Source: Patiria pectinifera
Taxonomy: Eukaryota > Echinodermata > Asteroidea > Valvatida > Asterinidae
Direction of reading: 5' to 3'
DNA length: 64,000 nt
NCBI GenBank assembly: GCA_029964075.1
Contig: CM057138.1
Span: 5,016,932 to 5,080,931 of the forward strand
Shown here: positions 25,366 through 37,300 of the stretch, one piece after another
Layout of the letters: each line of letters opens with the position of its first letter
Position numbering within the stretch: the first letter of the stretch is position 1
Notes under the pieces: generated by a model
Told to the model about the DNA's origin: nothing
Seen by the model: only the letters and a program-made list of their open reading frames with translations
Databases searched by the model: none
Translations under genes and position numbers: made by a program

Positions 25366-28300
25366 GTGAGTGAATGTCTAGCTAATACTCGGGTGGGACT
25401 CGAACCCACGACCTCCTGCTTACTAGTGCAGACATCTTGCCACTCAACCACCGAGCTTGCCGAGGTCGGCTGGCTGGTTCGAGTCTGATATAGCAGTGGG
25501 TTCCACAACCAAACTATAGAACCATTTGAGGGTTTTTGTAACTCTAAACTGAACAATAAGGAAAGCACAGGCTTGGAAGGCTTGTAAACCCCTCCGACGC
25601 AGAAAGCCCATTTACTAACACGTTTACAGAAAGGGGTCCCTCCGGGGACCCAGATATTTAGCGCCTTGTTTTGAGGTTACACAACACTGTATCTATATGT
25701 ACACAATCTCGACATCTCTGTAGACTATAAATAAGGAGGTCATTGACAGGAAACAGATGTTGTATACATAGTCTGTGGTCAAGTCGTGCACTGGCTACCC
25801 CCAAGTGATCTTGTTTTGTGCACGTGTATATGGGCAGCCCAGGTTGTCAGGCTCAGATATGCCTGACCCGGGGTCACACACTAAAGGTGACTGCATATAT
25901 CCGTAGTGTGTGTCTCTGGCTAGGATGAGATGGAAGATCACCAGAATTGGTTTGAAATTTTTTTTTTATTAAGGTAATTAACCAAATTGGGTCCCCAAAA
26001 GGGCGAGTTTCTGCGTCGGAGGGTTTTAACCTCAAGAAGATCCGGAGGTCCATGATGCCAGATAAACTTAAACGAGCTCTGTTCCGTGCATTCATGGAGT
26101 CCATCCTACTCTACGGCTCTGAGGCATGGACACTAACTACAAAGCAAGAGGCTCGACTCGATGGTTGCTACACTCGCATGCTGAGGATGGCTCTAGACGC
26201 GAGTTGGAGAGACAAAGGCAGGAATGAGGTGCTCTACGGCCACCTGCCAAGGATCTCCACAACTCTCAGAACTAGGCGTCTGCGATTGGCTGGTCACTGC
26301 ATTCGACATCCAGAGATAGCTGCAAGCCAATTCATCTTACGGGAACCCACTCATGGAGTAGCCTCTCGAGGTGGGCAGACGCTAACCTACGTGGACCAGC
26401 TGCGTCGTGATACTGGACTAGCCTCCGCAGCCGAGATCAGGACGGCCATGGGAGACCGTGATGTATGGCATGCCTTTGTTGCAGTCCCACGAGAGTCGAC
26501 TTGATGATGATGATGATGAAATTGAACATTTTCTATTGTCCATGTTCAATTATACTTCAGTTGTTGGAGCTACGGTGCATATGCATTTTGTGTGGGACCC
26601 AGAGAATTGAGACGAAATAAAAAGAAGAGATGACAGCATTTCAACCATGTTTTTTTTTAATAATTTTTTGCAGTGGCCGTTTCAGCTGGATGTGTTTCAG
26701 AAGCAGGCGGTCATCCATTTGGAGAACCACGACTGCGTGTTTGTCGCCGCGCATACTTCAGCCGGTAAAACGGTGGTCGCCGAGTACGCCATCGCGCTGT
26801 CGCTCAAGCATCTGACAAAGTAAGACAGGAATTATCCTTGTACCGAATTGAGGGAGTCACCTGAACACAAATTGATCAGGTGACTCATTGATTCACATGA
26901 TCAGTCACATGATAGTTGACAAGTGATTAATCATGCCATCACGTCAACTGATCAAAAATTTTGGTCATCCAAAAATAAGGTTTTTTTTCCTGTTTGGGCC
27001 GCACAGGGTGTAACAGGCAGGGTGGTTTAAGGCGGTACAGGGAGTAACAGGCAGGGTGGTTTGGGGCGGTACAAGGATTAACAGGCAGGATGGTTTGGGG
27101 CAGTACAAGGATTAACAGGCAGGGTGGTTTGGGGCAGTACAGGGAGTAACAGGCAGGATGGTTTGGGGCAGTACAAGGAGTTACAGACAGGGTGGTTTGG
27201 GGCAGTACAGGGAGTAACAGGTAGGGTGTTTTGGGCAGTACAGGGAGTAACAGGCAGGATGGTTTGGGGCAGTACAGGGAGTAACAGGCAGGGTGGTTTG
27301 GGGCAGTACAGGGAGTAACAGGCAGGATGGTTTGGGGCAGTACAAGGAGTTACAGACAGGGTGGTTTGGGGCAGTACAGGGAGTAACAGGTAGGGTGTTT
27401 TGGGCAGTACAGGGAGTAACAGGCAGGGTTGTTTGGGGCAGTACAGTGAGTAACAGGCAGGGTGGTGTGGGGCAGTACAGGGAGTAACAGGCAGGGTGGT
27501 TTGGGGCAGTACAGTGAGTAACAGGCAGGGTGGTTTAGGGCGGTACAGGGAGTAACAGGTAGGGTTGTTTGGGACAGTACAGGGAGTAACAGGCAGGGTG
27601 GTTTGGGGCGGTACAGGGAGTAACATGCAGCATGGCTTGGGGCGGTACAGGGAGTAATAAGCAGGGTAGTTTGGTTTAAGGCGGTACAGGGAGTAACAGG
27701 CAGGGTGGTTTGGGGCGGTACAGGGAGTAATAAGCAGGGTAGTTTGGTTTAAGGCGGTACAGGGAGTAACAGGCAGGGTGGTTTGGGGCGGTACAGGGAG
27801 TAATAAGCAGGGTAGTTTGGTTTAAGGCGGTACAGGGAGTAACAGGCAGGGTGGTTTGGGGCGGTACAGGGAGTAACAGGCAGGGTAGTTTAGGGCGGTA
27901 CAGGGAGTAACAGGCAGGGTGGTTTGGGGCGGTACAGGGAGTAACAGGCAGGGTGGTTTGGGGCGGTACAGGGAGTAACAGGCAGGGTAGTTTAGGGCGG
28001 TACAGGAAGTAACAGGCAGGATGGTTTGGGGCGGTACAGGGAGTAACAGGCAGCATGGCTTGGGGCGGTACAGGGAGTAATAGGCAGGGTAGTTTGGGGC
28101 GGTACAGGGAGTAACAGGCAGGGTGGTTTGGGACAGTACAGGGAGTAACAGGCAGGGTGGTTGAGGGCAGTACAGGGAGTAACAGGCAGGGCGGTTTGGG
28201 GCGATACAAGGAGTAACAGGCAGGGTGGTTTGGGGCAGTACAGGGATTAACAGGCAGGGTGGTTTGGGGCGGTACAGGGAGTAACAGGCAGGGCGGTTTG

Positions 28301-31300
28301 TGGTGGTACAGGGAGTAACAGGCAGGATGGTTTGGGACAGTACAGGGATTAACTGGCAGGGTGGTTTGGGGCAGTACAGGGATTAACAGGCAGGGCGGTT
28401 TGGGGCAGAACAAGGAGTTACAGACAGGGTGGTTTGGGGCAGTACAGGGAGTAACAGGTAGGGTGGTTTGGGGCGGTACAGGGAGTAACAGACAGGGTGG
28501 TTTGGGGCAGTACAGGGAGTAACAGGCAGGGTGGTTTGGGGCAGTACAAGGAGTTTTGCAGGGCTGTTTTGGGTGGTACAGGAATTAATGGGTTATTATA
28601 TTCGCTGATTTTGAAACCGACCAATCAACTCCGCAGAACGGTCTACACGTCGCCCATCAAGGCCCTGTCCAATCAGAAGTTTCGGGATTTCAAAGAAACC
28701 TTCGGCGGGGACGTGGGTCTGCTGACCGGAGACGTCCAGATCAAAACGGACTCTTCTTGCCTCATCATGACGACGGAGATTTTAAGGTAAGCAGAAAATA
28801 CTTTTACTGCGAAAAATAGACACCTGAAAAAGGCAGCACTTTCTGATTAGCCTATTAAGAGGGTGAGTATGCTTCTAAAGCAAAAATAAACTACAAACTA
28901 AGCCTAAATGTGAAAATCAAAATTTGACAAAGTTCGACATGTTTTTGTACATGGTGGCAGTGTAACCTTTATTTACGGAGGCAGTCCAGTAAATTGGCCA
29001 CATTTATGGGGCGAATCCAGAAAATGACAAAACCACGGTCATCTTTGTGGCTTCCAAGACTGCAACCTGTCTTTCCAAACAGCATATCAGCTGGTAAAAC
29101 ACAAGAAAACTGAAGGCCACCACTGCAAAAGAGGAAGACCGACAACTTCATTCCGTCACTGAACTAGACACACATGTACATGGGTATACATGTACATGTT
29201 CAAGTATATGTACACACTGTACATGCAAGTGCATGTACATGTACATGTTCAGTTTTTTATTATTAATCGAAAATAGGGGTGGGTGGGTGGGTCAAAATAA
29301 TTTGGAAAAAAAGTCGAAATTGTAAAACATTGAAAATTCTGAATGGCCCCTTACACTCTAAAACATTCATCACTGGTCACTGTAGTTGTGTAAAAAGATA
29401 TAAACGGTAAAGCTGTGTGTTTCTTGTTTTCATGCGTTTTAGGTCGATGTTGTACAATGGATCGGATATCATACGCGATTTGGAATGGGTGATCTTCGAT
29501 GAAGTTCATTACATCAACGATTCAGAGGTAAGTTATCCGAAATAAAATCATCGGCCAGATGTAATAGCAATGTTGCGCATAATGTACTGGTTCTGGGTAA
29601 AAAAAAAAAAACGCATTAGGCCAAAAAAAAAAAGTCTCCGGTTTCTGGTATGCGCGCGCGTCGCCGTAGCCATGCGCGTCGGCAAAATGAAAAAAAAAAA
29701 ATTTCAATGAAAGATGATGTCTCAAAACCGCCAAACTCACTGGTTAGACTGGAATCCTGCTGCTGCACAATTTTAACGTGTTTTTAGATTGGGTTATGGT
29801 CGAGAATAAGCTTTATGTGGCCTCTCTGGACTCCCATATATTTGCACTAAGTTTAGTCGGGCACCATTTGCAGTCATCAGCCGACATTTGAAGCAAACAA
29901 ATCAGGTAAAAAAAAAATAAAAAATACGCGTCGCCGCACCACTTTTTGGGCAAGCTCCATACCAGAAACCGGAGACTTTTTTTTTTTGGCCTTAGGAATT
30001 TTATCTCGGAAGCCCAAAACATTGCAGCCGACTTCATGAAGCAGTGTGTAACTTACGCCATGCAAAGAACTTAAGCAAGAAATTTTTCGCGCAGCTGCTC
30101 AATTAACTTACGGTCGAAACTTGGCATAGCTGCGCAATGTTTGAAACTAATTCAGCTTTAACGACGTCTGTTTGTGTATGATTTCTGTTCGATCACAAAA
30201 CAGTCTTTGAATCATCTCAGCCCGCCATTTTGGAAATAAATTTGCCCGACTTTCTTCGGAATCATGCAGCAACTCTAAAAATTTTGTCACAATCAAAACG
30301 GTCAATCATTTATTTCAAACACAAAGCTGTGAGTGTCTTCTCTTGTTACATCCTTCATAAGTTGAGCAATGACAGGCTCCATGACGGTCATGATTTGCCT
30401 GTAAAAAAGCTGATTTTCTGTCGCCGCACTATAACATAAGAATCCTGAAATGTTGCACAACTTACGCAATAAATTATTACGGTCACCATTCTATGCTAAC
30501 CACACCAGCAGAAAAATTCTGCACTAACCATGTAAGCTTAGAATCCTTAGTTGTGGAATGTACGCAAGTGCACAAGCCAACCTTACTCGCTGACCTGTGA
30601 AATAGCTTACCGTAAGTACAGAATTTCCTGCTTAATACAGTAAGCAGGGAATTTTTGCTAACGGTAAGCAGAGCCATAAAATTGGGCCACGGGCTACTTG
30701 ACCTGTAGCCTTTAGTCAAGTCCCACGCGCCTATACCCGGACCATCCGGACACGTAACGCACCCTGGATGCTGGCACGTAAAAAGACACGAGCGGCGAAG
30801 CCGCGAGGGCCTTTACTATCTCATGGAACTCATCACTTATTCATTTATTCACGTAATATAAATCAAGCAATATAAACCAATCATCTAACAGTGGTTTGCG
30901 GATACCAGCAACAACACGCGCGCCATGGCTGTCTGGCGCCAGACGACAGCTGCATGATTTACGTTAGTAATTCTTCATTTTCATTGGTCAATTCACAACG
31001 GGTATGGTAATGTATTATGCATGTCTACCAAATCGGTAGACAAATGTAAAGAAAAACATAAGCGTTCTCCACGAGATGGTAAAGGCCCTCGCGCTTCGCC
31101 GCTCGTCCTAGTCTTTTTACGTGTCAGCATCCGGGGTGCGTCACGTGTCTGGGTAAGCGCGTGGGACTTGACTAAAGGCTACTTGACCTGAAGTCAGTCA
31201 GTCAATTAGAAAACCCTCATAACTATTTAAGTTTCGATGGCTTATTTTGGTCTCATTCTCGTTGAATTTTCTATTGGCAGAGAGGTGTTGTATGGGAAGA

Positions 31301-34300
31301 AGTTCTGATCATGCTGCCTGCCCACGTTAAGATAATCCTGCTCAGTGCCACAGTGCCCAACACGCTGGAATTTGCCGATTGGGTAGGGTGAGTATCAAAC
31401 ACGTCCTGTCATACTTTAACGACCTTCCCATCAAGAGATAGATTCCCTATAATCCTACGCATCCCAATTCTATCACCATTTAGTACCTGCAAGTATGTAT
31501 TGCTAGCACGTTACGCCCTCAACGCTTACAAAGAGAGAGTTTGTTTTATCTTCTTCATTTTCTTGTTTTATAAAACAAATCTTTTCCAACTTCTGCTTCT
31601 TACAGACGCATTAAGAGGAAGAAGATTTACGTCATCAGTACCTTGAAGCGACCAGTCCCATTGGAACATTTTCTGTACACTGGAAACAGCACCAAGACCA
31701 ACAACGAACTGTTTCTTATCGTAGATTCCACAAAGAAATTCTTAACCTCAGGGTGAGTACATTTTTTTGATTTTGGTGCTTAGCAGACTTCTGTGCTTAG
31801 CAGATTTCCGTGTTTAGCAGATTTCCGTGCTTAGCAGATTTTCGTGCTGAGCAGATTTCTGTGCTGGGCACATTTCCGTGCTGAGCAGATTTCCGTGCTG
31901 AGCAGATTTCTGTGCTGAGCAGATTTCTGTGCAAGCAAATTTCCGTGCTGAGCAGATTTCTGTGCTGAGCAGTTTCTGTGCTGAGCAGATTTCCGAGCTG
32001 AGCAGATTTCTGTGCTGAGCAGATTGCTGTGCAAGCAAATTTACGTGCTGAGCAGATTTCTGTGCTGAGCAGTTTCTGTGCTGAGCAGATTTCCGAGCTG
32101 AGCAGATTTATGTGCTGAGCAGATTTATGTGCTGAGCAGATTTCTGAGTTTAGCAGATTTCTGTGTTTAGCAGATTTTGTGCTTAGCAGATTTCATTGCT
32201 TAGCTGGTTTCTATACTTAGCAGATTTTAACTATTTGTCGAAAAAACGTTTTCAGGTACCATAAAGCAGTTGATGCTAAGAAGGAACGAGAGAGCAAAGC
32301 GTCTTCGTCTCATGGAGCCAAGGGACCGAGACAGTGGCCTCACAAAGGGGTGAGTGTCAAAATCAAATCAAATCAAATCAAATCAAATCAAATCAAATGA
32401 CCAGGTAGGTATTCTGTGAAATTAACATCCTCTACATCTGTTCATGTATTTGAATAGCGTGGATTGTGTGTTCGCAACAAAGTTTGCCGAAGTTGAAATG
32501 TGGTCCACTTTTTTTTGACTTACAGCCCAAATTTGACAACGACATTATGGTTGTCGCGCCATTTAAGAATTTATGCCTATTTCAAGCCTTTATGCAAATT
32601 TTCAATTTTTGCTCGTAGGACAAAGGCGTGTATTTGTCCATCATTGAAATGCTACGCAAGAGGGAGCAGCTTCCCGTGGTGGCGTTCACGTTCTCCAAGA
32701 AGCGTTGCGACGAGAACGCGACGATGCTGACGACACTGGACCTGACGACGACCAACGAGAAGAGCGAAATCCACGTCTTCATGCAAAAGTGCGTGGAGCG
32801 GTTGAAGGGAAGTGACCGCATGCTGCCACAGGTAGGGGGCGGAGCTAGGAATTAGGTAGGCGGGAGCTGTGTCTTTGCATGCGGAAGTGCGTGTAGCGGT
32901 TGAAGGGAAGTGACTGCATGCTGCCACAGGTAGGGGGCGGAGCTAGGAATTAGGTAGGCGGGAGCTGTGTCTTTGCATGCAGAAGTGCATGTAGCGGTTG
33001 AAGGGAAGTGACTGCATGCTGCCACAGGTAGGGGGCGGAGCTAGGAATTAGGTAGGCGGGAGCTGTGTCTTTGCATGCAGAAGTGCGTGTAGCGGTTGAA
33101 GGGAAGTGACTGCATGCTGCCACAGGTAGGGGGCGGAGCTAGGAATTAGGTAGGCGGGAGCTGTGTCTTTGCATGCAGAAGTGCGTGTAGCGGTTGAAGG
33201 GAAGTGACTGCATGCTGCCACAGGTAGGGGGCGGAGCTAGGAATTAGGTAGGCGGGAGCTGTGTCTTTGCATGCAGAAGTGCGTGTAGCGGTTGAAGGGA
33301 AGTGACTGCATGCTGCCACATGTAGGGGGTGGAGCTAGGAATTAGGTAGGCGGGATTCGTTTCTTTGTGCAGAAGTGCGTGGAGCGGTTGAAGGGAAGCG
33401 ACCACATGCTGCCACAGTTAGGGGGCGGAGCTGGGAATTAAGTAGGCGGGAGCTGTGTCTTTGCATGCAGAAGTGCGTGTAGCGGTTGAAGGGAAGTGAC
33501 TGCATGCTGCCACAGGTAGGGGGCGGAGCTAGGAATTAAGTAGGCGGGATCCCTGTCTTTGCATGCAGCAGTGCCTGTAGTGGTTGAAGGGAAGCGACCA
33601 CATGCGGCCATAGGTAGGGGGCGGAGCTAGGAATTAAGTAGGCGGGATCTGTGTCTTCATGCAAAAGTATGTGTAGCGGTTGAAGGGAAGTGATCGCTTG
33701 CTACCAAAGTTAGGGGGCGGAGCTAGGAATTAAGTAGGCGGGATCTGTGCCTTCGTGCAAAAGTATGTGTAACGTTTGAAGGGCAGCGACCGCTTGCTAC
33801 CAAAGTTAGGGGGCGGAGCTAGGAATTAGGTAGGCGGGATCTGTTTCTGTGTGCAGAAGCGAGTAGAACAAGAAAAAGGGAGTAAACGCACAAAACGATC
33901 AGAGGGCTTGTAAGCTTATGGAGGTGGAAGTCGTACCCATTACCTCCTGCTTACTAGCACAATGTCTTGATTACCAAGCTTGACGGGGTCGGTTGGCGGA
34001 TTTGAATCTGATCTAGTATTTGCATGGTTTTTTTTCTTCGCAGGTTCTTCACATGCGTGACTTGTTGAAGCGGGGTATCGCCGTCCATCACAGCGGCATC
34101 TTACCCATCCTGAAGGAAATGATTGAAATGCTATTCCAACGAGGCCTTGTCAAAGTAAGGGGGAGGGGGATAGGGGGCAGGGGGGGGGGGGACAGCGGAA
34201 CGGGGAAGATTGCACAACATATATACCCATGAAACCAATCAGTTTCCCTTCGCGTTACATTTAGATGCATTCATGTGTAAAAGTTGTACAATGTGTGCCA

Positions 34301-37300
34301 CTTTAGGGATGCCATTCAGTTTATTAAATCCTCATTCTACTTGCAGTTACTGTTTGCGACGGAGACCTTCGCCATGGGTGTCAACATGCCCGCCAGGACG
34401 GTCATCTTCGACTCCATCCGTAAGTTTGACGGCACCGGTCAGCGTACCTTACTGGCCGGAGAGTATGTACAGATGGCCGGCCGGGCAGGCCGGCGTGGCT
34501 TGGACACGACGGGTATGGTCATTATACTCTGTAAAGGTGACGTACCTGAATCTGCTGAGCTGCACAAGATGATGCTGGTAAGATTTGTGAGGGTTTATAG
34601 GCCGTTTCGGAGCACTTTCTAAAGCAGTGTTTGTTTTCGTTATTAAGATTTTTCTTTTTCTCTGTCAGACTCTTTTCCATATTATTTGTACATTTTTTTT
34701 TCTTACATACACTTTGTGGGCACTTTTAAACAGGGTGAGTCAAAAAAAGCGAAACCCAAATGTCGGGGCCATTGTTTTAGTGAAGTTCTGCGTGTAGCAC
34801 TTTCAAAATCTAGGATATGAAAGCCCCATTCATAAACTTTATTTTTTAGTGCAAGAATCATTCAAATCACTCATGTACTTATTGTTATTGACTTTTAAAC
34901 ACAACCACAGTTTAAAAGTTCTGTCCACGGATCACAAAAAAAGAGTGCGTTCTTTCAGTAAAACGAAAACAATTCACACACATCCCAATGCGATTTCATT
35001 TCATTTTGCTGAAAAAACACTTACCTTCTTGTGATCCGTGGACAGAACTTTAAAACGGTGGTTGTGTTTAAAATTCCTTAACTTGAAAAGTACATGAGTG
35101 ATTTGAATGATTCTTGTACTAAAAGAAAGCTCATGGTTTGGGCTTTCATATCCTAGATTTTGAAATTGCCACATGAAGAACTTCACTAAAACAATAGTCC
35201 CAACATTTGGGTTTCGCTTTTTTGACTCAACCTGCATATCCGATTGCCTTCAAACTTGAAGAGGCATCCTGAGTAACTCCTTTGAGGAGGTTACGGGTTT
35301 GAATCCCACCAGACTAACTCCATGAATTTCCCACGCTATCCAATAGGGGAAACCCACCCAACCTCGTTCCCCATGGGTACAATCTTGCTGCGCCGTGTCA
35401 GTTCCCATCATGCCTTGCACGATCTGAACCCCTGGAATTGTGTAATTTAAATGTCCCACTATTTGCCACATGTAAATTAGGACTGCAGTTGATGTGTTTA
35501 ACACACGACGCAGTGCTTAACATTTCATTTGTAAAAGTAATCCTTTCAAACATGAAATTTCGGCATTGGGTTAAAGAGCAAGGTTTTATATTAAATGTCA
35601 TACCAATTTACAACACCAGATACATATTTTGTGGTGAAAAGTGAGGCTTCCAGACTCTATATCATACAGGCATAATGCAGCCTTGAAAAAAAACATTCGT
35701 ACGTGACGTGACATGCAGGAGATAATGCGCGAGTGCATATAGGGCATGCAACCTCCAAAATACACCTGCAGCACGTTCTGAATAGCCGGTCAGCATCGTT
35801 TATGTATTCCTCAAGGCTGAAACACTCCCAGCTCGAGTCCCAGTTCCGGCTGACTTAAAGCAATATCCTCAACCTTCATAACTCCTAGCAACAGGTTCGA
35901 ATCCAACCTGAGTAATTCCTACGGGAGGGTACTGGTTCCAATCCTACCTGAGTAACTCCTTGATTTCTCTGTATTATCCCACAGGGTAAACCCATCCAGA
36001 TCTAGTCCCAGTTCCGCGGCTGACTTAAACCAATATCCTCAACCTTCATAATTCCTAGCCACAGGTTCGAATCCAACCTGAGTAATTACTATGAGGAGGG
36101 TACTGGTTTCAATCCCTCCCAAGTAACTCTATGAATTTTCCACACTGTCTACTAGAGTAAAACCCACCAGTTAGAGTCCCAGTTCCAGCTGACTTGCACT
36201 ACTGACAGGTTCGAATCTAACCAGAATTTCTCAGGAGGGAGCAGGTTCCAACCCCACCTGAGTAACTCCATGAATTATCCAAGCTATTGAACAGGGTCAA
36301 CCCACCCGGCTTGAGTCCCAGTTCCAGCTGACTTAACCCAAAATCCTCAACCTTCATAACTCCAAGCCACAGGTTCGAATCCCACCTCAGTAACTCCATG
36401 CGTTTTTCCGTATTATCTCCCAGGGTAAACCCACCCAGCTGGAGTCCCAGTTCCGGCTGACGTACACCATGATCCTCAACCTTCATAACTCCTAGCCACA
36501 GGTTCGAATCCCACCTCAGTAACTCCATGCGTTTCTCTGTATTATCTCCCAGGGTAAACCCACGCAGCTGTATCCCAGTTCCGGCTGATGTACACCATGA
36601 TCCTCAACCTTCATAACTCCTAGCCACAGTTCGAATCCCACCTCAGTAGCTCCATGCGTTTCTCCGTATTATCTCCCAGGGTAAACCCACCCAGCTGGAG
36701 TCCCAGTTCCGGCTGATGTACACCATGATCCTCAACCTTCATAACTCCTAGCCACAGGTTCGAATCCCACCTCAGTAACTCCATGCGTTTCTCCGTATTA
36801 TCTCCCAGGGTAAACCCACCCAGCTGGAGTCCCAGTTCCGGCTGACGTACACCATGATCCTCAACCTTCATAACTCCTAGCCACAGGTTCGAATCCCACC
36901 TCAGTAACTCCATGCGTTTCTCTGTATTATCCCCCAGGGTAAACCCACCCAGCTGGAGTCCCAGTTCCGGCTGACGTACACCATGATCCTCAACCTTCAT
37001 AACTCCTAGCCACAGGTTCGAATCCCACCTCAGTAACTCCATGCGTTTCTCCGTATTATCCCCCAGGGTAAACCCACCCAGCTGGAGTCCCAGTTCCGGC
37101 TGACGTACACCATGATCCTCAACTTGCTCTGCGTGGAGGAGCTGCGAGTCGAAGACATGATGAAGCGCAGCTTCTCGGAGTCCAGCACCCGGAAAGACGC
37201 CAAGGAGTACGAGGCCAAGCTGCGAGTCATCCAGGAGGAGATGAGCAATGTCCAGACGCTGAACTGTTATCTGTGCCACGAGGACCTGGACCAGTACTAC

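Noticed and set aside
27676..28413. A 245-codon minus-strand frame rich in Pro, Cys and Tyr, with related frames at 27078-27626
   Set aside because: Created by the 34-bp minisatellite, which leaves every frame open; it lies in a SKI2 intron.
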